DNA from: Salvelinus alpinus
Taxonomy: Eukaryota; Chordata; Actinopteri; Salmoniformes; Salmonidae
Length of the DNA: 64,000 nucleotides
NCBI RefSeq assembly: GCF_045679555.1
Contig: NC_092120.1
Coordinates: 8,855,805-8,919,804 of the forward strand
Direction of reading: 5' to 3'
In this document: positions 1 to 25,700 of the stretch, piece after piece
Layout: every line of letters starts with the position of its first letter
Position numbering within the stretch: the first letter of the stretch is position 1
Translations under genes and position numbers: made by a program
Notes under the pieces: model-generated
What the model saw: only the letters and a program-made list of their open reading frames with translations
What the model was told of the DNA's origin: nothing
Database searches by the model: none

Positions 1-416
1 CTGTAAAAGTGTGAACAAATTTGATTAGAGTTATTTCCTGATAGTTGCTGATTCAAAATACAATCTACACAGGACCTTCTAATCAGCAGGTTTCCATGTG
101 TGGGATTTTTGGCTTTCCATGGTGACATCACCATGCGTAAATTGGTTAATAGACCAATAACAAAGAGAGTTCCAAACCTCTCTGCCAATAACAGCTAGTT
201 TTCCCCTCCCCACTTAGATGACTCCTAGACACTCTTAGCTAAATTCTTGCTTGAGAAAAAGTGTTTTGCTAAAAGCTACTTTTGCCCATTTGAATGGAAA
301 TCTATTAAAGTATGGTAGTTACCCAGAAATAATTTGATATGGATATAAAACAGCTGCATTGGGCCTTAAACCTTTATTTAACCAGCCAGGCAATACATTG
401 GTATTCCCCCATGCAG

Positions 417-10574
<10,158 letters not shown>

Positions 10575-12700
10575 GCAGGTTAGAGAACTACAGTACCCAG
10601 AAACCACTGAGTCACAATGATGATCTCATCCTCTCTCAGCCAACTACGCCACTTCCTTAGAACTATGTTACCCAGCATCCTGCTGCTGCTGTCTGCTGAC
10701 TGCTTTGAATATTTTTGACTGAGATTTCTCCCCCCCAAGAGATTTAGCTACTTCCCTTCCACCCCCACATTTGTATGGATGATGGCTATATGCCTGCACA
10801 AAAGTATGAACTATTTGAAAGTATTTCAAACTTGACTAACAGGGAGAACAAAGCTTTCTCAAGAGCCAGTGAGAGCAAGCCTTGTGTTTGGATAGTATTA
10901 CAAACCGATACTGTAATATCGGGTTGCTTTTGGTTGAATATAATAAAATTGATTTTGTAATGAGAGATTACTTTTTGTAAAGGAAATGTACAGTGAAGAA
11001 ACAAAGAAATGTCTTTATTCATATACCTTTTCAAAAACAAAGGTTATTAAAAAGAATGAAAACAAAAATGAATGTGACATATGAACAAAGCACCACCGAC
11101 CCACCACAGGGTCGTTGCTTCAGAACACTACTTCTAGAACCAGTTGGAGACCAAACTCATTGTAGTTGTGGTTGATTAACTTACAATAAATCAGCAAATG
11201 GTTTGTTCTGGCCTTGCTATTGTATGGACCTGTAACAGTTAGTACAATTATGCTATTTTAGTCAGACCTCAGCAGAGAAATAAATAAACAAGCAAACAAA
11301 CAAACAACAAAAAGCTATAACACTATTGGAAAAGCTCTTTAGATTTCTGATACATCCGCCTTACTTTGTAAATAATGTGTTCCTGCCTTCATTCTCATGT
11401 TGAAGAATTTGTCTCAAACGCTGTTTCATTAGCTGAGTAGTAAGTCCTGCCAATGGAAGAGAGGTTTGAGGGAGACTAGCTCCTCCTCATGCCAATCAAA
11501 TTACTTAAACCCTCACTACCAGAAATACTTCTATAAATGCACTCGTATTTTGTGTTCATTTCTCATGTGCAATGTTGCAGCTTTAACATGTATGCAACTA
11601 TTTATGAAGATGTGTGTTGTACCCGTATTCTAAAAAGGCATGTACGTACCTGGTACTGCAGTAGATGTGTGTATTGTGTTGCTCTTTTTCGTATTAAGTT
11701 CAGTATTAATATCTTGGAAACCTAAAATGCAGGTTTTGCAAATAATGTAAAATAAGAAAAAAGATTTGAATCGATATTGGCACTTATGCTTTCAGTTTGT
11801 CATTGTTTTGTTTTTGTTTTCTGTAACTATACCAAAGTTAACTGTACTTTACCCTCTTTAAATGTCTTATATAATGTACCATGTTAAGTTATGAAAACCA
11901 TGCTGAACCTAGAGATAGATGTTTACATTGGTTCACAGTGGCTTTATTTATTAGCGTTGTAAGAACGTTGTATAGTGGTTGGTTGTTACTGCATACCTAA
12001 TTAACATTTCAAACACTTCTCTTCTCAAGCTGTGCACAAAGTGGTGATTGCTGTGTAAGTTTGTTAGACTTTTTAAGTTATGTATTTCGCTAGACATTGT
12101 GTTGCAATGATCAACATCTTGGTTTAACTGAAACTTGGGATAGCATTCTTTGCCGAGCCTTTGGTTTGAAGGGGGAAACACGAAACACGTTGTACCAACG
12201 TTACAATAATTGTGCATGGACGTTGCGGCGCTATTACCCTAACCTTTATCTAAGAGTAACCATGACCTAGCTGTTTTCAGTGAATTAATCATTGTATGAG
12301 TTCAAACTGATTTTAAAGTGCCAGTCAATTGATCTGGGGAGGCGGACGAAACAGCTGTATTTCCTTTTAAGCTTGAAAAGGTTATCAAAGTTTCATGTCT
12401 ATGTCAAGGCAGTAGTCACAGTGATACAATGAATGTGTTTGTTAACCTGTACAGTCCCATTTTGTGTCCTCTTATTTATTCATGTGTAAAGCTGTACAGA
12501 CATGGACGACGAACATGGGAACCTGGATGTAACCTCATCATATTTGATACATACTACGTTATTTTGAATGTTAAATGACTTATTTTTACTTTTGCATGTA
12601 TATTTCTTTGTACAGAAATTATGTTTACACATTACTTGCTGTAAATATTTTATTTAGTCCTCTGTTATTTTGCCATTAAACGTATGGAACATACCCTTGG
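10575..12700 (+). other. trio: trio 3' UTR (inferred)
   Basis: AT-rich, non-coding sequence follows the stop codon. Candidate polyadenylation signals are AATAAA at 10942-10947, more near 11183 and 11279, and ATTAAA at 12675-12680 just before the next transposon. The last is my preferred distal site, but the UTR end is not proven. No other gene is visible here. Confidence 0.55.
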
Positions 12701-12727
12701 AAGTTTTTTTAAATATTTATGTATGTA

Positions 12728-13940
12728 CAGTGCCTTCAGAAAGTATTCATACCCCATGACTTATTCATGTTGTTGTGTTGCAGCCTGAATTCAAAAATTG
12801 ATTAAATATATTTTTTTCTCACCCATTTACACACACTACCCCATAATTAGAACATGTTTTTTGAAATTTTTGCAAATGTATTGAAAATTAAATACAGAAA
12901 TATCTCATTTACATAAGTATTCACACCCCTGAGTCAATACATGTTAGAATCACATTTGGCAGCGATTACAGCTGTGACTCTTTCTGGGTACGTCTCTAAG
13001 AGCTTTGCACACCTGGATTGTACAATATTTGCCTATGACCAGCATACTGATAACATGATGCAGCCACCAACATGCTTGAAAATATGAAGCGTGGTACTCA
13101 GTGATGTGTTGTGTTGGATTTGCCCCAAACATAACACTCCAGGACATTAAGTGAATTTCTTTGCCACATTTTTTGCAGTTTTAATGAAGTACCTTATTGC
13201 AAACATAATGCATGTTTTGGAGTAATTTTTATTCTATACAGGCTTCTATCTTTTCATTTAGGTTAGTATTGTGGAGTAACCATCCTCAGTTTTTCCTTAT
13301 CACAGCCATTAAACTCTAACTGTTTTAAAGTCACCATTGGCCTCATTGTGAAATTCCTGAGCGGTTTCCTTCCTCTCTGGCAACTGAGTTAGGAAGGACA
13401 CTTGTATCTTTGTCGTGACTGGGTGTATTGATACAGTATCCAAAGTGTCATTAATAACTTCACCATGCTCAAAGGGATATTCAATGTCGTCTTTTTTTTA
13501 CCATCTACCGCTAGGTGCCCTTGTTTGCGAGGCATTGTTGAACCTCCCTGGTCTTTGTGGTTGAATCTGTATTTGAAATTCACAGCTTAACTGAAGGACC
13601 TTGCATATAATTGTATGTGTGCAGTACAGAGATGAGGTAGTCATTAAAAATCATGTTAAACACTATCATTGCACAAAGAATGAGTCCATGCAACTTTTAT
13701 GTGACTTGTTAAGCAAATTTGTACTCCTGAACGTATTTAGGCTTGCCATATCAAAGGGGTTGAAAACTTTATGACTCAAGACATTTCAGCTTTTCATTTT
13801 CTATTAATTTGTAAAAATTTCTAAAACAGAATTCCACTTTAACATTATAAAGGTATTGTGTGTGTAGACCAGTGACACAAAATCTCAATTGAATCTATAT
13901 TAAATTCAGGCTGAAAAAGTCAAGTGTTGTGAAGGCACTG
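12728..13940 (-). mobile_element. internally deleted Tc1-like element
   Basis: The ends are inverted (cagtgccttcagaaagtatt on the left, gaaggcactg on the right) next to TA. The interior keeps antisense stretches of a Tc1 transposase gene, e.g. catgatgcagccaccaacat. Much of the transposase gene is missing, with a junction near 13033, and no long ORF remains. Confidence 0.8.
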
Positions 13941-14999
13941 CATGTGGTGCGGACTTAATTATAACCTTATAGACATATCTGAGATAAACATGGTTGATAA
14001 CATTGTTGTTGACAGTTGTTGAAAGAAATGGAATAGAAGGTGTGAATGGTGTCCACAATAACTGGATGTTTCTCATCAGAATCAGATCTCTATCGATGAT
14101 TAACAAGATATGAGAAACCAGACTGGGTGTCTGTGATCTTATCTCCAAGGTGCAGGCGTTGTGCAGTCAATTTGCACCAAAGATTATTCATTGGAAATGT
14201 GTTTGAAAAACTACTGAACTGTTCTTTCCCCACCCTCTATTTCAGCAGGCGCTTCAAACCAAGGTCATTCCTGATTTTTAGAATGATTACCGATTCGTGT
14301 AGGTGTGATGTAATGTACGTTTCCCTTTTAGACCACTCGGACTTAACTATGAAGTTTGATGCTGGAAAAGATCATAGCTGTTAACCACATCCTTCAAGTC
14401 ATTTTTTTATTAAGTTAAATAAACTCAGTAGCTGTCAATGAACTATTCATGTCCAAAATCATTTGCTTAACCTAATTGATTGCTCAAATTATGAATTGAT
14501 CTTGAATTATATGTTTCGTTCAGTTCATGTTGCTTATCTTGAAAAAAGGAAATTTAACTCAAAATTCTTGTAGCAATTTATCAAGTGTGGATGTTTTTTA
14601 AGTTATAAATTTTAAGATTGTTTAGGGACAGTTTCTGTGTTTGTATTTAACCGAGGTATGGCGCATGTTCTTATCAGGTGTGAAATCAACAGAGCTGTTT
14701 TTAGAGCGAAAGTAGCAGCTGCTTTGCATGCAACCAGAGCTACTGAGCCATCTCAGCAAGCTCAGGTTATCTTCAGAGATTTTATCTCAGTAGGTAGGCT
14801 GAATCCTGTTTTCAATGTTCACACACTCACATGCACACACTGGCTTCCCCAATAGAGGGCATACTGAGCTGGTGTTTAACAAGTGCATCATGACAGTTCT
14901 GAACCTTGTCAGTCAATTACAGCAAGACGCTCTGGATGCTAACAACATATTCTAATCTTTATCATGTTGTATAGTTGCTGACCATGTCTGAAATATATA
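13941..14999. other. no gene seen
   Basis: AT-rich sequence with only short ORFs and no recognisable repeat ends or RNA gene. Confidence 0.5.
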
Positions 15000-15241
15000 T
15001 AAATAAATAAACAAATCAAAATATATTTTATATTTGAGATTCTTCAAAGTAGCCACCATTGCCTTGATGACAGCTAAAATCAAATATAATTTGATTTGTT
15101 TAACACATTTTTGGTTACTACATGATTCCATACGCGTTATTTTATAGTTTTGATGTCTTCACTATTATTCTACAATGTAGAAAATTGTCAAAATAAAGAA
15201 AAACTCTTGAGTAGGTGTGTCCAAACCTTTGACTGCTATTG
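15000..15241 (-). mobile_element. Tc1-like remnant, one end only
   Basis: The right part (aggtgtgtccaaacctttga, preceded by tctacaatgtagaaaattgt) is the terminal region of a common fish Tc1 family. The left part is internal sequence, with two inverted copies of an aaatcaaaatatatttta-type segment, so the element is rearranged as well as truncated. Confidence 0.6.
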
Positions 15242-15299
15242 TAAGTATTCAGACTAGAGGTCGACTGATTATGATTTTTCAACGCCGATACCGATACCG

Positions 15300-15516
15300 A
15301 TTACAGCCAGAGGAGGACTGGCCACCCCTCATAGCCTGGTTCCTTTCTAGGTTTCTTCCTAGGTTCTGGCCTTTCTAGGGAGTTTTTCCTAGCCACCGTG
15401 CTTCTACACCTGCATTGCTTGCTCGTTGGGGTTTTAGGCTGGGTTTCTGTACAGCACTTTGAGATATCAGCTGATGTAAGAAGGGCTTTATAAATAAATT
15501 TGATTTGATTTGATTA
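15300..15516 (+). mobile_element. LINE 3' tail fragment
   Basis: The stretch with ctttgagatatcagctgatg and gggctttataaataaa, ending in TTTGATTTGATTTGAT repeats, looks like the 3' UTR and short-repeat tail of an L2-like fish LINE. No coding part is left. Confidence 0.6.
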
Positions 15517-15564
15517 TCGGAGGACCCAAAAAAAAAATATCGGACGATTTTATAAATATATATA

Positions 15565-17128
<1,564 letters not shown>

Positions 17129-17140
17129 TATATGTATATA

Positions 17141-18746
<1,606 letters not shown>

Positions 18747-19941
18747 TATATATATATATATATTTGTAATAATGACAATTACAACAATACTGAATGAACA
18801 ATGAAAACTTGTATTTTTAACTTAATATAATACATAAATAAAAGCTATTTAGTCTCAAATAAATAATGAAACATGCTGAATTTTGTTTAAATAATGCAAA
18901 AACACATTGTTGGAGGAGAAAGTAAAAGTGCAATATGTGCCATGTTAAAAAGCTCATGTTTAATTTCCTTGCTCAGAACATATGAAAGCTGGTGGTTCAA
19001 TATTCCCAGTTCTTCAACATTCCAAGTTAAGAAGTTTTAGGTTGTAGTTATTATAGGAATTATGACGCGTCGACTATTTCTCTCTATGCCATTTGTATTT
19101 CATATACCTTTGGATGTTCTAATAGGCACTTTAGTATTGCCAGCCTAATCTTAGGAGTTGATAGGCTTGAAGTCAAACAGCGCTGTGATTCAAACATTGC
19201 TAAGAGCTGCTGGCAAACGCAGTGAAGTTTGAATGAATACTTACGAGCCTGCTGCTGCCTACCACCGCTCAGTAAGACTGCTCTATCAAATATCAAATTA
19301 TAGACTTAATTATAATATAATAAACACAGAAATACGAGCCTTTGGTCATTAATATGGTCAAATCCGGAAACTATCATTTAGAAAACAATTATTCTTTCAG
19401 TGAAATACAGAACCATTCCATATTTTATTGAACGGGTGGCAACCCTAAGTCTAAATATTGCTGTTACATTGCACAACCTTCAATGTTATGTCATAATTAT
19501 GTAAAATTCTGGCAAATTAGTTTGCAATGAGCCAGGCGGCCCAAACTGTTGCATATACCCTGACTCTGCGTGCAATGAACGTGAAGTGACACAATTTGCC
19601 TAGTTAATATTGCCTGCTAACATGAATTTCTGTTAACTAAATATACAGGTTTAAAAAATATACTTCTGTGTATTGATTTTAAGAAAGGCATTGATGTTTA
19701 TGGTTAGGTACTTTCGTGCAACAATTGTGCTTTTTTCGCGAATGCACTTTTGTTAAATCATCCCCCGTTTGGCGAAGTAGGCTGTAATTCGATGATAAAT
19801 TAACAGGCACCGCATTGATTATATGCATCGCAGGAATGCTAGTTAACCTAGTAATATCATCAAGCATGTGTAGTTAACTAGTGATTATGTGAAGATTGAT
19901 TGTTTTTTATAAGATAAGTTTAATGCTAGCTAGCAACTTAC

Positions 19942-20021
19942 CTTGGCTCCTTGCTGCACTCACGTAACAGGTAGTCAGCCTGCCACGCAGTCTCCTCGTG
20001 GAGTGCAATGTAATCGGCCAT
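19942..20021 (-). other. exon-like ORF with splice donor inside the hAT-like element
   Basis: On the minus strand an ATG at 20021 opens 26 codons (MADYIALHEETAWQ..., ending ...CSKEP) that run straight into the consensus donor AG|GTAAGTT at 19942/19941. It lies about 50 bp inside the right end of the hAT-like element. It could be a first coding exon of an ancestral transposase or a captured host exon. I do not recognise the peptide. Confidence 0.35.
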
Positions 20022-20092
20022 AATCGGCATCCGATTACCGATTGATATGAAAACTTGAAATCGACCCTAATTAATCGGCCAAGCCCTTAATA

Positions 20093-21431
20093 TCACATTT
20101 ACATTGGTATTCAGACCCTTTACTCAGTACTTTGTTGAAGCACCTTTGGCAGCGATTACAGCCTTGAGTCTTCTTGGGTATAAAGCGACAAGCTTGGCAC
20201 ACCTGTATTTGGGGAGGTTCTCCCATTATTTTCTGCAGATCCTCTCAAGCTCTGTCAGGTTGGATGGGGAGCGTCGCTGTACAGCTATTTTCAGGTCTCT
20301 CCAGAGATGTTCAATCGGGTTCAAGTCCGGGCTCTGACTGGGCCACTCAAGGACATTCAGAGACTTGTCCTGAAGCCACTCCTGTGTTGTCTTAGCTGTG
20401 TGCTTAGGGTCGTTGTCCTGTTGGAAGTTGAACCTTTGCCCCAGTCTGAGGTCCTGAGTGCTCTGCAGCTGGTTTTCATTAAGAATCTCTCTGTACTTTG
20501 CTCCGTTCATCGTTCCCTCGATCCTGACCAGTCTCCCAGTCCCTGCCACTGAAAAACATCCCCACAGCATGATGCTGCTGCCACCACCATGCTTCACTGT
20601 AGGGATGGTGCCAGGTTTCCCCTAGACATGACGCTTGGCATTCAGGCCAAAGAGTTGAATCTTGGTTTCATCAGATCAGAGAATCTTGTTTCTCAGGGTC
20701 TGATAGTCCTTTAGGTGCCTTTTGGCAAATTCCAAGCGGGCTGTCATGTGCCTTTTACCAGCTTCTGTCTGCCCACTCTACCTTAAAGGCCTGATTGGTG
20801 GAGTGCTGCAGAGATGGTTGTCCTTCTGGAAGGTTCTCCCATCTGCACAGAGGAACTCTGGAGCTCTGTCAGAGTGACCATTGGGTTCTTGGTCACCTCC
20901 CTGACCATGGGCCTTCTCCCCTGATTGATCAGTTTGGCCGGGTGGCCAGCTCTAGGAAGAGTCTTGGTGGTTCCAAACTTCTTCAATTTAAGAATGATGG
21001 AGGCAATGTGTTCTTGGGGACCTTCAATGCTGCAGACCTTTTTTGGTACCCTTCCCCAGATCTGTGCCTCGACACAATCCTGTCTCGGCGCTCCACGGAC
21101 AATTCTTTCGACCTCATGGCTTGGTTTTTGCTCTGAAATGCACAGTCAACTATGGGACCTTATATAGACAGGTGTTTGCCTTTCCAAATCATGTCCAAGC
21201 AACTGAATGTACCATCTCAAGGATGATCAATGGAAACAGGATTACCTGAGCTCAATTTCGAGTCTCTGAATACCTTTTCTGTTTTTCTAAAAACCTGTTT
21301 TTGCTTTGCCATTATGAGGTATTGTGTGTGGATTGATGAGGGGGAAAAAAATATTTCATACATTTTAGAATAAGGCTGTAATGTAACAAAATGTGGAAAA
21401 AGTCAAGGGGTCTGAATACTTTCCGAATGTA
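20093..21431 (-). mobile_element. Tc1-like element, left end missing
   Basis: The right end (tctgaatactttccgaatgt) matches the family seen intact at 43258-44782. The left terminus is absent and the element abuts the hAT-like end. The minus-strand transposase is in pieces. 20226-20597 encodes [37 protein letters not shown] and [11 protein letters not shown]; 20783-20986 encodes part of the DNA-binding domain. Several breaks separate them. Confidence 0.88.
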
Positions 21432-21670
21432 ATGCATGTGTTGTCATTTGTGCAAAAAGGGGGGCTACTTTGTCCCAAAATCAAGAATTCTATGGGAAAG
21501 ACATCCATTCCTGGTGCTTTTCTCCGTGCAAATGTTTTAACACTATCTAATATTTCTTCTTGGGTGAGCTCTGTTTTTAGCGATTCTTTTGTGTCTGCTG
21601 ATAGTTGCTTTAGAGTTGGTGAGTCTAGGTATAGGATCCGTCCAACTGTTGTTTATTTCTGATTTATATA

Positions 21671-21827
21671 CAGTGGGGAGAACAAGTATTTGATACACTG
21701 CTGATTTTGCAGGTTTTCCTACTTACAAAGCATGTAGAGGTCTGTACTTTTTATCATAGGTACACTTCAACTGTGAGAGACGGAATCTAAAACAAAAATC
21801 CAGAAAATCACATTGTATGATTTTTAA
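21671..21827 (+). mobile_element. solo terminal repeat of the 17141 Tc1 family
   Basis: About 157 bp from cagtggggagaacaagtatt to cacattgtatgatttttaa match the left end of the 17141-18746 element almost exactly. No transposase or second end follows. Confidence 0.85.
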
Positions 21828-22782
21828 GTTTAGGTGTTTGAGAACCATATGCTTTTTTTCCTCCATCATGGAGCCTGTTATGTGATAAGTTGGAATTTGT
21901 TGGAGTTAACCTTATCTGTTCCATCTCACTAAAGACCATGCAAAATATATTAGAAAACATGACATAGGGCGATGAGTATTCCATAGAATAGGAGGATCAT
22001 AGTATGGAATACATAGTTATTGTATACATTACATAGAGTATATAGAGTGTGTGGGCATGTGTGTTGAGGAGACAAAAAATAATAATAATAACATCGTTAT
22101 GCCTTTTTAGGGCTTCATAGCGCCGTCTCCTCTCCTAATGTACTAAGAAAAAAGAATGTGGCTACAGACATTGTACATACTTTTAAAGAAAGACTGCCAC
22201 TTAAGTACTGTGGTTGGTTTGTATTAGCTTATAAATTAAGTATAGTGGCTGGTGGGGGTCTACATAGTGTGAGTGGGTCCTCTAAAATGGGATGAGTGGA
22301 GGCCCCACGCACACCTCAAGTGTCTGATGCCCTCCCAGTCACGCCATCCCAATCCCCCGGATAAAGCCCCTCTCCATTCTCACCAATAACCACCATTACA
22401 TCTTAGTTGTAATGACAAATAAGGAATAATAATGAGTCTACATCCTTTCCTAATCTGTCCAGAAGTCTTATTCATTTTACAACGGGTTGACAAGTCCCGT
22501 TGTAAAATGAATACAATTACAAAAAATAAAAAATAAAAAATAAATACAATTACATTGGAGTATAATTAAGTCCTCCTTCTCTCTCTCTATCCCAAATAAA
22601 AGCCATCCCTCTCCACCACCCCCTTCTTGTTCTCCCCTCTTTACTCAACCCAAGCCAAGCTTGTCCCACCATCCCATCCTACCCACCCTTGTCCCCCCCA
22701 AGCCAAGCGTATCACCACCTCCCCTACTTGCCCTCCCTTACCCACCCAGGTCTAGTTTATCCCAACCTCTATCTTTCCCCCC
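21828..22782. other. no gene seen; one perfect hairpin
   Basis: Low-complexity and pyrimidine-rich sequence. The only clear structure is an 18-bp inverted repeat at 22469-22486 / 22496-22513 (tattcattttacaacggg) with a 9-nt loop. Confidence 0.5.
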
Positions 22783-25700
22783 TCAATCTTGATAATCAAT
22801 GCACGGGCGCAAACCTCCATCCTTCTTCTTCACAAAAAAGAAACTCAAGGAGACGGGTGAAGTGGATGACCGAATGTACCCCTGAAGCAGGGATTTGGAG
22901 ACATATGTCTCCATAGCCACCGTCTCCGCTTGCGACAGGGGATACACGTGACTCCTGGGAAGTGCAGCGTCTACCAGGAGATTTATCGCACAATCCCCCC
23001 GTCGATGGGGTGGTAATTGAGTCGCCTTCTTTTTACAGAAGGCGAGACCCAAATCGGCATATTCGGAGGGGATGCGCACCGTGGAGACCTGGTCTGGACT
23101 TTCCACCGTAGTAGCATCAACGGAAACCCCTACACACCTCCCCGAGCACTCTCGCAACCACCCCGTGAGAGCCCTCTGTTGCCATGAAATAGTGGGGTTA
23201 TGATGAGCTAACCAGGGAAGGCCCAGTACCACGGGAAACGCAGGAGAGTCAATGAGAAAGAGACTGATTCTCTCCTCATGACTCCCGTGCGTCACCATGG
23301 CCAGGGAGATAGTGGCTTCCCTGATTAGCCCGGAACCCAATGGTCGACTATCCAGAGCGTGCACTGGGAAAGGTCTAGCCACAAGGATAATGGGGATCAT
23401 AAGACTAAGAGCGAGCGCTCTGTCAATAAAATTCCCAGCTGCGCCTGGATCGACGAGCACCTTATGCTGGAAATGTGGGGGAAAAAATCTGGAAAACAAA
23501 CAGGTACAAACAGTTGGACAACAGAGGACTCTGGATGAGAGTGGTGCAGACTCACCTGGGGTGACGCCAGAGTGCCCTGCCTGCTGCCTCGACTCCCAGA
23601 GGGACCAACCCGGCACCGACCGGCAGTGTGTCCTCTGCAGCCACAGATGGTGCACGAACTGGAACCCCCTCCGGTCTTCCTACGCACCGCCCCTCCCAGC
23701 TCCATAGGTTCAGGAGAGGGGGTGCTAGGGGATGGAACCACCAGACCTCGATCTGAACGTCCGCGGGTAGCCAGCAGGTTGTCCAGCCGGATGGACAGGT
23801 CCACCAGCTGATCCAACATGAGGGTGGTGTCTCTGCAGGCCAACTCCCGACGGACATCCTCGCGCAGACTGCAACAGTAGTGGTCGATCAGGGCCCTGTC
23901 GTTCCATCCCGCGCCGGCAGCCAGGGTCCTAAACTCTAGGGCAAACTCCTGGACGCTCCTCGTCTCCTGCCTCAGCTGTAAGAGGCGCTCACCTGCCGCT
24001 TTACCCTCGGGCGGGTGGTCGAAGACATTTACATTACATTTACATTTAAGTCATTTAGCAGATGCTCTTATCCAGAGCGACTTACAAATTGGTGCATTCA
24101 CCTTATGATATCCAGTGGAACAACCACTTTACAATAGTGCATCTAACTCTTTTAAGGGGGGGGGGGAGTTAGAGGGATTACTTTATCCTATCCTAGGTAT
24201 TCCTTAAAGAGGTGGGGTTTCAGGTGTCTCCGGAAGGTGGTGATTGACTCCGCTGACCTGGCGTCGTGAGGGAGTTTGTTCCACCATTGGGGTGCCAGAG
24301 CAGCGAACAGTTTTGACTGGGCTGAGCGGGAACTGTACTTCCTCAGAGGTAGGGAGGCGAGCAGGCCAGAGGTGGATGAACGCAGTGCCCTTGTTTGGGT
24401 GTAGGGCCTGATCAGAGCCTGAAGGTACGGAGGTGCCGTTCCCCTCACAGCTCCGTAGGCAAGCACCATGGTCTTGTAGCGGATGCGAGCTTCAACTGGA
24501 AGCCAGTGGAGAGAGCGGAGGAGCGGGGTGACGTGAGAGAACTTGGGAAGGTTGAACACCAGACGGGCTGCGGCGTTCTGGATGAGTTGTAGGGGTTTAA
24601 TGGCACAGGCAGGGAGCCCAGCCAACAGCGAGTTGCAGTAATCCAGACGGGAGATGACAAGTGCCTGGATTAGGACCTGCGCCGCTTCCTGTGTGAGGCA
24701 GGGTCGTACTCTGCGAATGTTGTAGAGCATGAACCTACAGGAACGGGTCACCGCCTTGATGTTAGTTGAGAACGACAGGGTGTTGTCCAGGATCACGCCA
24801 AGGTTCTTAGCACTCTGGGAGGAGGACACAATGGAGTTGTCAACCGTGATGGCGAGATCATGGAACGGGCAGTCCTTCCCCGGGAGGAAGAGCAGCTCTG
24901 TCTTGCCGAGGTTCAGCTTGAGGTGGTGATCCGTCATCCACACTGATATGTCTGCCAGACATGCAGAGATGCGATTCGCCACCTGGTTATCAGAAGGGGG
25001 AAAGGAGAAGATTAATTGTGTGTCGTCTGCATAGCAATGATAGGAGAGACCATGTGAGGATATGACAGAGCCAAGTGACTTGGTGTATAGCGAGAATAGG
25101 AGAGGGCCTAGAACAGAGCCCTGGGGGACACCAGTGGTGAGAGCACGTGGTGCGGAGACAGATTCTCGCCACGCCACCTGGTAGGAGCGACCTGTCAGGT
25201 AGGACGCAATCCAAGCGTGGGCCGCGCCGGAGATGCCCAGCTCGGAGAGGGTGGAGAGGAGGATCTGATGGTTCACAGTATCAAAGGCAGCCGATAGGTC
25301 TAGAAGGATGAGAGCAGAGGAGAGAGAGTTAGCTTTAGCAGTGCGGAGCGCCTCCGTGACACAGAGAAGAGCAGTCTCAGTTGAATGACTAGTCTTGAAA
25401 CCTGACTGATTTGGATCAAGAAGGTCATTCTGAGAGAGATAGCAGGAGAGCTGGCCAAGGACGGCACGTTCAAGAGTTTTGGAGAGAAAAGAAAGAAGGG
25501 ATACTGGTCTGTAGTTGTTGACATCGGAGGGATCGAGTGTAGGTTTTTTCAGAAGGGGTGCAACTCTCGCTCTCTTGAAGACGGAAGGGACGTAGCCAGC
25601 GGTCAAGGATGAGTTGATGAGCGAGGTGAGGTAAGGGAGAAGGTCTCCGGAAATGGTCTGGAGAAGAGAGGAGGGGATAGGGTCAAGCGGGCAGGTTGTT

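Noticed and set aside
14637-14855. 72-residue ORF MFVFNRGMAHVLIRCEIN...
   Set aside because: No domain, no splice context and no codon signal beyond chance.
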